Assembly (NCBI GenBank): GCA_008360975.2
Contig: CM039179.1
Span: 52,806,561 to 52,870,560 of the forward strand
From: Lichenostomus cassidix
Taxonomy: Eukaryota > Chordata > Aves > Passeriformes > Meliphagidae
Length of the DNA: 64,000 bases
Direction: 5' to 3'
This document shows, in pieces, positions 37,233-50,300 of this stretch; within the stretch, counting starts at the first letter, position 1, and every line of letters begins with the position of its first letter. The notes below the pieces were generated by a model. The model was not told where the DNA came from. It ran no database searches and saw only the letters and a program-made list of their open reading frames with translations. Both the position numbers and the translations under genes were made by a program.

Positions 37233-40200
37233 GAAAAGAAAAGGGGATCAGAGAAAAATCTGTTTTCCATCTCTGTATAATTTAACCTGACAGAACTGAC
37301 TTTTCTCTAAGCTCATATGTATCTTATCGTAGTGTTTAGGACACCTGTTGGCATTCTGAATATCTTATTAAGTAAATAGTTCCATACAAAATGGAAAGAT
37401 AATCAAATCAGCCAACCATCTGACAGTATGGAAGATATCTTTTAACAGTGATGATAAGATGCTTGCAGAAATTTTTGACAGCAAAATGATAGACACCTAC
37501 ACTGGGCTCCATCTGTAGCAAAAGTAGTGGCACTTCCAGAGGGTGGATCAGCATAATAGAGGTTGGAATGCTGAGTTACCGACTGTGTTTTTACCTTTGC
37601 CAGTTTTGTAGCATTTGACTGTGGGGAGTTGGGCACACTTAAATTATGGTAGGATATTCAGCAAAAATACATAAATTTCATTTTGGGTTTAGGCTTGGTT
37701 GTGGGGTTTTTTTGGATGATGTATGAGGATTTTTTTAATTGTTTCAAGAAGGTGTCAAGTTTAGGACACCATCCAAATTCTGGTGGACTTCAGAGACTTT
37801 GGATCAGACCTAAGATGTCTGCTCTACATATCTGTTAATCTACTCTGTTTTCTTTCCAACAGTCCTTGTTGAAATACTGTCAAAATGACGGTTTATGCCA
37901 TTCAAAGGGTTCATTCGCTGCACTGCTAGACATATTTTAAAGATGAAATTCATTTGGTGGTGTGCTACCTACAACCCTAACCCAGCCAGTAGTAAATACA
38001 GACTATTGAACATATGCTTTCCTGGCTAGCAGTCAGACTTCTTTAGCAGAGATTCTTCTATGCATACCCTCCCTTTTGAGCTAATGGAATAGTGACAACA
38101 TGTTTTCTAAAGAAAACGTGTGTATGAGAAAATTGCTTAGACATGCATAATCTTTTTTCAAGAAGCTGTCAAGGATTTGTATTGATGCTTGATGGTATGT
38201 TATTAACATGCTTACAAAAATAATTTAAATGCAGTAGAGCAGGGCTGTTTATACTATTTGTGGTAATATTACCATTACTAATTGCATTATATTGTAATAC
38301 TCACTGATATAAATCAACTGCTGGCAATGACAGGATTAGTGTGGGATGGTATAACAAGCCAAGATTTTAGACCTTTGAGTTCAGTTTGGCATTATCTTGT
38401 TGAAAAATGTTTTTCATCTTCTTGTTTAATGGAAGTGAAACATTTTTGCTGTGCAAATTACTGCAAAGACAACATTATTTTGTTGACTTCTGCTTTCACT
38501 TTAGGCCTGGATTTTGTAGAATTTAAAAAAAATTAAAGAACTTGAAGATTATATGTTCTGTTTAAAATGGTAAGTCATGTGTATGAAGAAGAACAAAAGG
38601 GAAAGTGTAATTTCTTTTTTTTCAATATGGAGGTAATGCATGACAGTGGGATCAATACAGATAGGATATATTAGGGTATGCATTAGCCTTTAACTCATTA
38701 GGCAAGCAAATCTGTTAGTTGTGTTATTGTATGTAATGGGTTAAACCTCAGCACAGCCCTTTTCACTCCCTCCAGTACTAACTTCAATGTAAGAACTGGG
38801 ATAAAATCCATGGCATTCAGATAGAGGAGAAAATAAGATTAGACTTACTAGAAACAAGGTATATGAATAATTGAATAGGAATGTCTGTAACAATATAAGC
38901 TCTTTATATAAATCTTGGCAAACTTGTTTTTTTCAGTTTGTGAAAGGGAAAGCTACTAAAAGTGGGCTGAGTCAATCATATCCTAGACATTGCAATCAGG
39001 GTGGCTTCTGAAGTTGCTTTCAAGCATTGCTTTGTTTCTTTGATATCCTGGTGGTCTTCATTAGGATTACTTTATCACTATTCTTTATAGTGAGAAAAAT
39101 AAACTGATCACATTAATCTCCTTGTGATTTTCTTCTGACTTCTGTCAGAAGTTTACACTTATTTCTTTTGAGTGGCAGCAGTAATAACCCGTATCCCTCC
39201 TCCTCAATGAGAGGGCTGCTGCTCCGTTCTTCATAACAGAGAATTGATGTGCTTCTTGAGCAAATCTTTACCAGAAAGTCTCAATGTATGTATTTATTCC
39301 CAGCATGGATTTGTGCTTATAGAATTCATAGGATTGGAGTCAAAGCATTACATTTGGGAAAAAAAAATGAATATATTGAACTACAGTGACAATTTCAAAG
39401 CTGAATCACATCTGCTTTTGGAATTTTGGTAAAATGTAGCTTTTCATGAGTTAAAGAGTCTTTCCACCTTACTAGAGTCCTTTTCTGAGGTGTGAAGGAT
39501 TGTCCTTTTCATCACAAAATGCTGCTCTGAGAGAAAGTGAGGAAGGGGGATTTCTGCTTTTAAGGAAAGATTCTATTCCACTTTTTCTGTTTGGTTGGTT
39601 TTTCTGTTTTTAGTGTACCATCACTAAGCATTTAGAAATCTCTGGAGAGTACAAAAAGTGAGCTCTTTTTTCTTTTTTTCCCATTACATATAGTTTGCTA
39701 ACTTAATGCTGCAGCTCCTGAGCCAGTCTGTCCCCTGAATGTTGCGGGGGTGTGTTTGTACAACTGACCTTTCTGCAATTTCACCTGAAGAAAATTTCAC
39801 AGTCATGAGAAGTGATACATTGGCCCTTATCATCCACTTTTTTTTTTCAAATATATCCACAGAACAGGTGCAGTGCAATGAACAGCAGTGCAAAGAGCCA
39901 GTCACTGTTGGTCAGGTAGTGGTTTGGATCTTTGGTCTTTTTGTCCTTAGAGTTATCAGTAAGTATTTTACTTGTGTTTTTTGCATAGATAAATCACATC
40001 TACTTTGAGCTAAATTTAAACCACCAATTTATTTCATGTAGGGGTAATCCACATAAGCCTAAATAGTGGTCATCTGTTTCTGAGGAACCACACATTATTC
40101 TTTGTCTTACATACCTTGTCTTTCCTTTGCCCTTGAGATGAGGGTGGAAGACTTCACAGACGATAATTTAGGCAACACTGAAGAAACAAACAACCACAAT

Positions 40201-42418
40201 AATTTGATATTTACAGGATGATAATATAATCTTTTATGGCTGAAACCAGTTATGAGCTGTCATCATTAACAGTCAGTCCAGATCCATTTCAGCCATAAAG
40301 TTTTGCACTGTACTAGAAATACCAAGAGGTATTTAGTTAATAATTGGATTATGTTGTCCTTATGCGTGGATTGCATCTAGATAACAATGTTCAAAATAAG
40401 AGAAGACTTCTGCTGGAATTATATATTCAGTACCTTACATGTGATAAAGTTTTACATCTGTCAAATGGTCTCACATCAGGAGATCAGCATTAATTAGACA
40501 TTACATAGACAATAAGTAGAAGAGAGCAATGAATTAACTGTAAAATATGAAAGGTGAACTTGCTCTTATGTTTGCACTGTCTTTGCCGTGTTCATTCTTT
40601 CTTATATCTCATTTTAACCATTACTAGTCAAGTATCAGAGACTTATTTAACAAAGCAACCTGGGACAAAGGCAGGGGATGTAGGTCTGTGTGGAAATAAT
40701 GACTAAGAGACGTGATTCTTAGCCGTACAATTTTTGATAGTGTAAAGCATTGCCAATACAGAAATGTGGGAGGGAGTGAATTTGCTTTGGGAATCAAAAC
40801 TGAATTATGAAGTCTCTTTTTGCTTTCTTTTGATGAGGTAGAATTTCTCTCTCATCTCCAAAACATTTGTGTTGCTAGATTTTCTGTGTTCTGTATTCAT
40901 TGCTAACACCAGTGTAGGTAGATTCTAGACCAGATTTTAAAAAAAAAAGGAAAAAGGCAGTGAAAAATGTACTTCAGTTTTTTATCTGACAAAATGTTCA
41001 TTTGTCTTTCTAAAAACATACTTAATTGCTCACAGAGGAAAATAATTGCATGTCTTGTGAACCTTTTAGTTCAAACACTGACATATTCTTACTTTAATTA
41101 TTTTTTGTTCTTTTGAAAAAATTACAATTTGCCTTTTAAGGTTTTACTTCATCTTTTAGAAAGTGACTGTTCCTATGTGGGTTTTTTTTTTTTTTGTTTC
41201 ATTTTTGAAAATATGCAAAATTTCTTATCTTTGTAAATTATGTAGTTGCTGCTTTTTCTTTCTGGTTTTTTTTTTCCTCTTCCATGATGGGCAACCATCA
41301 TCAGTAGGTATTACTTATTTGATATTTTTCTGTGTGTTTTCAAGTCCTATAAATTACAGCATTTTAAATGGAAAGACAAGCTGTAGGCAAAAGAATGCAG
41401 AAGTAAATTTAAACCAGGCCAGCTGGTGAAGAAGAGAATCCAGTGACTTAATCTGGTGCTTCTTCTTCAAATAAGTGTTTACTGTGGAGGTATTTGATGT
41501 GTGTGTATTAATGTGTCAAAGTGCAAATCAGTCCATCATCCTTATTTCTCCTATTTTCTGTCATCTGCTGGATCTTTTATTTCTTCACTATAATTAAAAT
41601 ATCAGAAGTTCATTATGCTGGAATTCCTCATAAATGAAGGCAATGTTACAGAGTCTTCACAGATATTATATCATCCTCACAGGAAGATACAATCCTGTGT
41701 AAGAATCCATACAGAATTGTAGTATTCCTAGACTGTATGCTGGTGCAGTACAGTCACTCACAGGCTTTCTAAATGAACAATTAAATGCTGTGCTGTCTTG
41801 ACAGTTTTCTCATATATATACACACATTACTGTGCTGTTGAAGGGGAAAAAAAGAACAAAGAATATTATTCTTGCTAAGACCTATTAATGATCAGCCATA
41901 AATGAGAATCATAGTTTTTCTTAGGACAGTGTTAATACTACCTCGTTTGACAGGTTATGGTGTATTTTATTTTTATTTTTTGCAAGAGCTTCCCATTTCA
42001 GTGGGAGAAAACTGAGGGCCGGGGTATCTATGCTACTGTATTAAAAACCAAATTACAGTAAATTCTTTTGAATTATTTTGCTAGTTTTTTGTTATGTCAT
42101 TGGGGTTTTTTTTAAACTGTGTAATTGTAGTTTTCCTGAAATGAGTGATCAACAGTCTGCAAAAGGAAGTGGTTTATTGAGGCATGCAAGTAACGATTTA
42201 ATTTTATTCCTGTTAGGCATGGCAGACATATGTTGCAGGTTGTGTGAGCCTCAGTAGGAAAAACAGGCATTGTACCTTAGTCCCTTAAATCCTTTTTTTG
42301 CTGGGAGCGAGACACAGGGCTGTTCAGAGTCCCTTATGTTTTGTTGTTTTTTTGGGTTTTTTTCTATTAGTTTCAGTGAGGTTTGTCTGATTAGAAAGTT
42401 TGTGTAGTGCATTTCAGC

Positions 42419-42488
42419 TGTGTAATTCTGACAGCTTGACTTCCACAGGCAATTGTGTAATTTAGACAGCTTAACTTCCACAGGCACT
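42419..42488 (+). repeat. Tandem duplication, 2 x 35 bp
   Basis: Unit 1 (42419-42453) and unit 2 (42454-42488) match at 31 of 35 positions. Both contain GACAGCTT followed by ACTTCCACAGGCA. There are only two copies, directly abutting. It looks like a single duplication event that has since diverged by a few substitutions. Confidence 0.85.
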
Positions 42489-43244
42489 GTGACAACATCT
42501 GTCAGAACTGTTGGAAGAGGCCAAAATTAAGTATTAGGTGTCCAGGTAACTAAGGTTCTTCAGAATTGGGGTTTTACTTGTGAAATTGAGCTAAACTTCT
42601 GAGGACAATGAAGTGCAGCAGGCTTTCTTCCAGAGGCAAGGTTATGATTTCTAGTGTCTGTATATTTTAATATATGATCCTAGTGGAAAAGGAGAGAAAA
42701 AAACCTAAGAAGTTTGATTAATGGAAGTAGCTTAGAAAAAGCTAAGTATGAGGACTGTTCTCAGAGCTCTAAGCCTGGAAAAAATATCCCATTAATTTTA
42801 GGGGGAGTTTTGACTGCACAAGGACTTTCAAGATCAAGTGCTTTCTTGTTCATTAAAGGATAGAAGGTAATTAGAAATAAAGCACAGAAAAGATTTTATA
42901 TAGTACTGCTTTTGTCAGCTGAAAAAATCCATATTATTGTAGGAGTTTAAGGCTAATCTTCTCTCTCCTTTTCTTGCATAAAATGATGACACAGTAGGTT
43001 GTTTTCATTACTCTTAGAGGTCTGTGCTTCTATCTGTTCATTTTATTGGGAAAAAGCAATTGGCAAGTTTTTTCTGTTATCTTTCTTGCTGTTGGATTGC
43101 AATCTCATCTCTAACGCTGACTTTGTCATTTCCCTCTTCCATCCAAACTGTTTAGCTCAAGATATTCCCATAACATTTTTGTTTGTAAATGTGGGATGAT
43201 AAATGAAATAAAAAGCTAGTGTGCATTTTGGTTGAATGATTTTG

Positions 43245-43256
43245 CTGACGTCAGCT
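43245..43256. promoter_or_regulatory. Palindromic full CRE-type site TGACGTCA
   Basis: GCTGACGTCAGC is a perfect 12-bp palindrome with the full CREB/ATF consensus at 43247-43254. It contains a CpG in a CpG-poor region. There is no promoter context nearby (no CpG island or supported transcript), so any activity is speculative. Confidence 0.35.
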
Positions 43257-44478
43257 CATGAAACTGAGAAACAGTTGGAAAGAAAAAGATAAAACTGTAC
43301 TAAGTTTTACAGCAACAAATCTTGCATGTTTTATAATACCTTAAATTGTGTTGACTTTTGAGCACCATTTAGGGAAGCTGTGTTTTCTTAAGACCTTGTG
43401 AATCCAGCCCTATATTTTAAAGGTATGGCAGTCATGAGCCATTTCAGGAATCATGAATTTAGGTCATCAGCTGATGGGAGTACTTTCTACACTGACCTCA
43501 GGGACAAGGGACTCATCACCTATTAGAACTTAATTCTTCATAGTACTTTAAAATAATTTTACTCATTCTTTACAACTACTTTTTTTTCCTCACCTCTGTA
43601 TCAAAACCTTTTCATCCTTCAGCCTCAATCTGTAATTTATTTGTGTGAAGAGGATGGTCCAAGTTTAATTCTGTTTGGAATTGCCACTGGAAGACTGAGA
43701 GCAGGGATTGCTTTCTACCAGGTGCTGGTGCACATAGGGAAGCTGTAAAAAAGGATGGGGATCCAGAGAAGCTGTTTCGAATCTGTTGCTTCTCTGGTTA
43801 TCTTTGCTGTCCCTGCAATATGTAATGATCTTAACCATTCCCAAAATCATGAGAAAGTGAGAGAGACATATTTCACTTCTGATGTAGCAGTAGTCTGCTT
43901 TTCATAGAAAAAAGGCATTGCATTTTATGATGCCATGAATTTGTCTTTTCAATCTGCAATTTGTTACAGGAATGAGATTTTATTCCTGCTCATTCATGTT
44001 TTACTTTGGTGGTCTCCCTAAGCTTTCAGCTAGCTATGGGGGTAGGAGAAACATTCATTATTTGTGATAGAAGTTTGTCTTGTAATTCCTTTCCAATTAT
44101 TTTCAGGAAACTACTTAATATTTCTGCAAAGTTGACTTATTTCTGTAAAGGTGACTTTCTAACAAGTAGGGAGATATTAGGTGATACGGAGTATGCTTTC
44201 AGAAACTCATCACTTCGTCAAAGTGGATAGAACTATGCAATATACATTCTAAAAAGAGCTCAGTCCACAGGGACTCCTTTGCCTTTTAACCAGTTTAATT
44301 CCATTGCCTTTGGGTAAATTGCTGTTTATTTGTACTCATGTAAATCAGGAAAATGAGCATATGTAAAATATCACAGAAGATACAGGCAGATTTTAGAATG
44401 AGGCATTCTCATTTACCTTATTGTTAAACTATACCTATTAATCTCCATGGATTACATCAGTGCCTTTTCATTCACAGT

Positions 44479-44532
44479 GTAAGACCAAGTAACATTTCTG
44501 CTTTTGTGAGACCAAGTAACGTTTCTGGATGT
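44479..44532 (+). repeat. Tandem duplication, 2 x 27 bp
   Basis: Units 44479-44505 and 44506-44532 match at 22 of 27 positions. The first 22 bases of each (core GAGACCAAGTAAC in unit 2) differ at only two sites. There are two copies only. Confidence 0.75.
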
Positions 44533-47299
44533 GTAAAGCATTTTAATTTTGGTTTTTATGGGTTGGGTTGTTTGGGTTTTTTTTTTCCAAATTGAAATTT
44601 TAGATGACAAAGGGACTTCCTGAAGTTAGTAGGAAATGTGACTTCAGATATCAGAGGAGAGTACTTTTGTTAGTTGAAATACTTAGGATGACTTTCTGCT
44701 TTCAAGGGGATTTCTTGAAAAAGCTTTCAGAACTGTGATACAATTCTCCAAGAACACAGAACTTTCGTGAGATATCCAAGGTACCTGTTGGGAGTACTTT
44801 GGAAGAGACATGTGTTTTCCATTGCAAGGAAAAGTACTATTTGATGTAAAGTGTTCTGAGGATTTTGCTCACAATACAGTGGTAAAGGAGTGGATAAACC
44901 ATTCTGTACAGAATACTAATGTTCTTTCTTGAATATGGGGCACAGAGTGCTTGTTTGCAATTTGGGCATATTACTCTACAGAGAATGGATTTGAAATTGT
45001 CCGACTTTCCAAAAACATTACTCTTAATGTAATGTTCTCTCTCTGGGAAGCTTTCTTTTCTCAAGTAAAATAGAATAGTGCAAAGGCCTTGTGCTGTGTT
45101 GATACCTGACTTTCTGACTGTCCTTCCCAATACATGTGTTGCTTTGGCTTAGATAGTTCAGAACTATTGTGGTACTATTCTGTTGTTGGGTTAAATAACC
45201 AGCTCAGTTCCTCTAGAAATAGGCAGATTTGAAAGTTCTGCAAACTTAGTAACCTACTGAACTTTCCCTTCACAGTTCTCTTACAGTCATACACACAAAG
45301 TCTTTATGACTCTGGTCCTCAGAGACATGATATTTTGGGGGGTGTGAGTACTATACTCAGGAGGGAACCTGAAGTAGTACATAGTGCTATTTATATTCAG
45401 CAGTTAGTAACAGAGCATGAACATCCATTAATGCTCCCACATTAAACACAGCTTTAACTGCAGTTTTAAAGATCTGCTGGTTTTGCTTTTTCGAGTCTCA
45501 AGGCTGATTAATAATATCTTAATAAAAAGCTTAATAGTGCATTTAACTGAAAAAGGAGAAAAGTTTTTTCTTATTATGAGACAAACTTGGTCGTTCACTA
45601 AACAGAACAATAAAAACCCGTCTGAAAATCTGTTGCCTGACTACAACAAAATGTTATACAATCAGCCTTCAGAAACCACACTCATGTTTGATGTAACATT
45701 TTAAATGTTACCACCCATCTGTTTGGTAACAGTAGGCTACGGCCTCTGAAGTTTGTGAACCCTCATAAAAAGTTATTTATCTGTCTTCAGTAGAAATTAA
45801 CTCACAGTTTGCTTTCTCCAAGCAATATTTGGGCCATTTGGGGAGGTGGGTGATCTGAACATCTGTAGTAAGAATGACACATCTTTTTTATTTAAATATT
45901 ATTGCTTTTTAGGCACTGAATTTTGGAGATATGCCGAAGTACTTGTGGGAGATTTGGGTACCTGACAAACCATGGGTGGTAAGATATCAGATCCACTGCA
46001 ATAAATAAAATAAGCATTTAATTTTAAGATAGGTATTTTTGGGCCCTGCTGTCACTGAATTCAATGGATCGAACTCCTACAGGGCTCCTAAGAAGTGCAT
46101 TACTGCAAATGTATGCAAGTGTGTTTCCATTCTTTTCAGTATTGTCACACTGGTGCAAAGCTGAAGCAATGCCTGTAGTGAACTAGAACGGTGCTGTAGC
46201 ATCTGACAGGGGAAAGAGAGAATTTCTCAGCTGAAGTTTATAATAAGGCCATTTCTCTTATCTTTACTCAGACAAGCAAGTGGTTGCTCTCAGAGCAATT
46301 AATGGCTCTCAGCTGGACCTACTGAACTGTACCCTTCTCCAGGCATCCTCTTGAAAGTCTTGTTTAACACTTCCCTCTGGACTCCAACCCAGTAAGCCAG
46401 GGAAAATAACAATCTGCTTTTGAGCACCATGTGGATTTCTCAGAAACTGAGTCTGGCAGATGCTGTCTGTCCTCCCCTATCAGAGTCAGGAATCAGAGAA
46501 GAACCAGAGATCAATGCTTTGATTTCTAAAGCCCTGCATTAAGGAAGTGACATGGTCTATTCAGATGTCTACTTTTTTTGCAGAAATGCAGTCTAATCTG
46601 TCAGTTTTTACATTGGATTTTTGTGTGAATTAAAGGACTGTAGAATCTGTCCACTATATGTATTTTTTTTAGGAGAGTCTCTCCAAAACTAATACCAGAA
46701 AACTCCATGTAGAAGTTCAGAACTTTCTAGTGTTTTAAAGGTTGAAAGCAATAAATACAATTTAAATCTGGTTGCCTCTTACTACAAATGTAGTTGCATT
46801 TGTTGAACTATTTAAGCTATAAATTTACAGTAAAATGTTATTTCTTTTGTCATATAGGCATCATTCCCCCAAACAAAAATACTTTTTGGTACTTTCTTTA
46901 AGCTACATCAGAGGAAAATTTCCTGGAAACTGGACTTTCCTGTATCAGATTATAAATTAAAAACTACGTTTTCTAACTGCCTACTGGATTTTTGACTTTT
47001 TAGCCTTAATAGTAGGATATTTTAGCTTCGGTGTAGGCATTTTAGAGATAAGGGAATTGCTTTTGGTTTTTTTTAGTGTAAAATATTCTGAATAAACTTT
47101 GTTGAATGTCTATTAGTGTACTATAAAATTGATCTAGATTAAAAATCCCTAGATATATGTCTCCTTTCTAATTATAGGGAATGCAGTGATTATAAATTAA
47201 TTGATTACAACAAGAATTTTGAAGGAAATGTTCAGTTAAAAAAAGGCATTAGACGCAGTTGAAGCTAAGTTATTTGAACACACAAATAAGTGGGATTCA

Positions 47300-47361
47300 C
47301 AGTTGGACTGGATGATCATTGTAGGTCCTTTCCAACTGAAATATTTTATTCCATTCCATTC
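47300..47361 (+). mobile_element. CR1 LINE, very short 3'-end fragment
   Basis: AGTTGGACTGGATGATCATT, then GTAGGTCCTTTCCAACTGAA, then ATATTTTATTCCATTCCATT follow the last about 60 bases of CR1. The terminal ATTCY-type units resemble the repeated octamer tail. No coding part is present. Confidence 0.85.
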
Positions 47362-50300
47362 AGCTCCCAACACTAGAAATCTATGTGCCTGTAACTATTT
47401 ATAAAGTCTTGTTATGGCAATAGATAATGGTTGGACCACACTAAGGTGGATTCAGGCAATGGAACACCACATGGAATTAAACATTCATGTACATTCTTAG
47501 CTCAGCTTTGGTGTATCTCCTTTTGCATTGGTACTGAGTCCAATGTTTTAGCAGAAGCTGTCAAGTCTAATACTTTATTTCATTGCATATTAATTTTAAA
47601 ATAAAGAGTTGTAGTGTACTGATTTATTTCAATCTGTAAGGGCAATATATGTGTCACGTTTCATGGTCAAGTCCATTTTTGAGGGGAAGTATATTATTCT
47701 ATCCATCACGTTGCAAAAGCTGGTGTCTTAAGATCTATAGGTGTTGGGGAAACGTGTTTCAGGAAGTTGGATGTTAGTTACCAGAAAGTAAGTACTGAAG
47801 TAACTAAACAGGAAGAAAGTTTTAAGCTTTTAAGCTAATTTCTGGAAGATTTTATGTAAATATCTCAGCCTTTCCTTAAGAATTGTTGTTCTTTGTCAGA
47901 CAAATGTTTTTCAGCTGCATTCAATACTTCAATAGATTTAAACAAATGAGTGAAATATTTCCCATGCTTGTTCTAGGTTTTAAAAAATGGAAAAACTTGT
48001 TTTCTTTACCAGCTGATACTGGGCATGGAAAACACTGGGGTTCATTTTTGGGTTTTTTTGACAGCTGACAACAGTAGCCTGTCCAATAAGTTTAATTAAG
48101 GCTTCTTTTCTCTGCCTGTGAATGTTAAGCTTTGAAAAAGTCCTCCAAGCTGTTACTTATGAAAAGTGGTTTAGGTATTTTGATGTATTTTTATCATTTT
48201 AATATTGATAGATGTTCAGAGTCTGAGAAATATCTAAGTAATGTTGATGATCTACAGAGTGAATGAGGACTGCACATTTTGCAATGCATTACTGGGTATG
48301 AATAAAGTTGTATTGTATTCTTGCTTTTTCAAAAAACAGCTGAATTACCTGTGAGTACTTTGCACATCTAAATAGCAATTACACAGCCTCTTTCAAAAGG
48401 ATTCTTGGCAAAGCAAATCTCCATTAACATCGTATCTAATAGAATAAAAAAAAGAGCCTTAAAACAAGTTTCAGACCTAATGGATTTTCTATTTCTTGAA
48501 GTTCAATTTCAGTCATTGCCTTTAATGTTTTTGGCAGCTGGACCTAAATATTAGATGCTGAAGCTCTTAGGTAAGTGTCTCATGTAGTTGATAAGCAGCA
48601 GTGCACAATTTTGTGGGGGAACTGGGCTGTGGTGGGATGGATGCAGGACTGGAAACACAGCACTCAGTGATGAATAATCTAAAATGTATTTAGCACGTGG
48701 GAGAGATGTGAGCCTGTGGATAGCAATTTGTCTTTTAAGAAGCCTATTCTGCTATATTCACACGTGCAGACACACACACAGCAGTTAAAGCTGTATTTCC
48801 TTCAGCCTGATTCAAACCAGCATGCAGGGGCACAGGACACTCACTCCCACTGCACATCCTGTCTGGGTCCTAGCTGTCAGCTGGATTCTTGTGTGCGTGG
48901 TTCAGGCTCAGTCTTGTGTGGGATGCTGGATGCCCATGGATGTGTCCACTCATGAGGAGTTATTGTCTCACCTATCTATGGATTTATAAATCATACTGTT
49001 GGTGTAAGCCACTATAAAACAAACCAGTGAGCCATGTGGCCTCACTTGTCACATGGCTTCAGGCCAATGTCCTTGATGTCATCCAAGTGTAAGGCCAGCT
49101 AGCAGTTGTCATGGAGGTTATTATCACTCTGGTCTCCTAACCCAAATCTGTTACAAAGTGTGAAGTCAGCAACAATTATATTATAGAGTTCAGCTTGTGC
49201 AGCTTTGTTTTATATCTCATACTAGGTTAATTTTGTTATTTGCAGATGGGCAGATTTAGTAGTGGTTCCATTTATCTGAGCTGTGCTTTTGGTAGATTCT
49301 CATCTGTGTCATGTGGTCAAAATGAACCCTTCTAGGAATATAACAGTACTTTGGCATTGACAGCATTAACATCTGTTCCTTGGGGGTGGAAATACTGCCT
49401 CCCACCCCAGCACGTTAATACACAAATCTGGGAGTGTGCTTGTATAGGAAGGAGAGAAAAAAAGTGAAAAAAGAATGATCAAAAGCAGAAGGGTTTGTGG
49501 AGGATATACTATGAGCAAAAATCTTGTGACTGATCTTGACCTAAATTAACAGAATCTTTCTTTGAGAGAGAAAAGAGGTGCAGATTCTAGGAAATGGGCT
49601 AAGGTTGAAGGAAAGAATCTGAGACTATTCAGATATCTCATTTCACTATGTACCATATAAATCACTTGATTTCCAAACAGTAGATTGTGAAGGAATTTTT
49701 TTTCTGCTGTAAAAATAAAATAACCAAAAAATAAAAAAAATAAGAACAAGAAAGCTTTTTTTTTCTGCTGTTCAAGCTAGATGACAATAATTACTTGAGT
49801 CAGAATTCCGAGAAATTAAATGTTCTGTACATTTCAATTTTTGGCATTTGCATATGCAGATATTGTTTTTAACACTGGCAGGAATTTCTACAGTTTTGAT
49901 TTTGTTCTGATCATAACTCTTTGTGTCTATTAACTAGTAAACGAAGTACCTTACCTTGGATGTAATTTCGGAATGTTGGACAACAGTTATCTTCTTTGTA
50001 ATTAGATTTTATTATGTCTTTGTTTTCAAAGGTAAGCTTCTTTGCAGTAGAGAACTGTCATCAAAATTGCTTGTGAAACAGCATTCTTTCAAATGTATCT
50101 AAATAAATGCTGGTCAATGAGTCACTGCTCTTCTGTCTCAAATGTGAAGGGAAACTGAATTGCCTCAGGTTTATATAAAATAAATGTTTACATGTATATC
50201 TTGACTTCATTTCTCTCCCTAATTAGTAACATGCAATGTAAAATTCTCATTTTTGATTCACCCCATTGGTGTCTGCACCTCCCCTTAGGGATCCAAGCTG

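Larger units (their letters stand above)
37001..47299. other. Non-coding DNA with two tandem duplications
   Basis: No gene is supported. There is a CCAA-type run at about 37,040-37,055, an A21 run at 37,212-37,232, a T-rich patch at 41,180-41,280 and a GT-rich patch at 44,553-44,588. Frames up to 97 codons (minus strand, 44837-45130) have no recognisable domain. A local repeat of TGAGTTAAAATACT occurs twice near 37,170-37,196. Separate entries cover the tandem duplications and the CRE-like palindrome. Confidence 0.55.

Noticed and set aside
44837..45130. 97-codon minus-strand frame with several cysteines
   Set aside because: Cys spacing shows no zinc-finger or other known pattern, and nothing else supports a gene.
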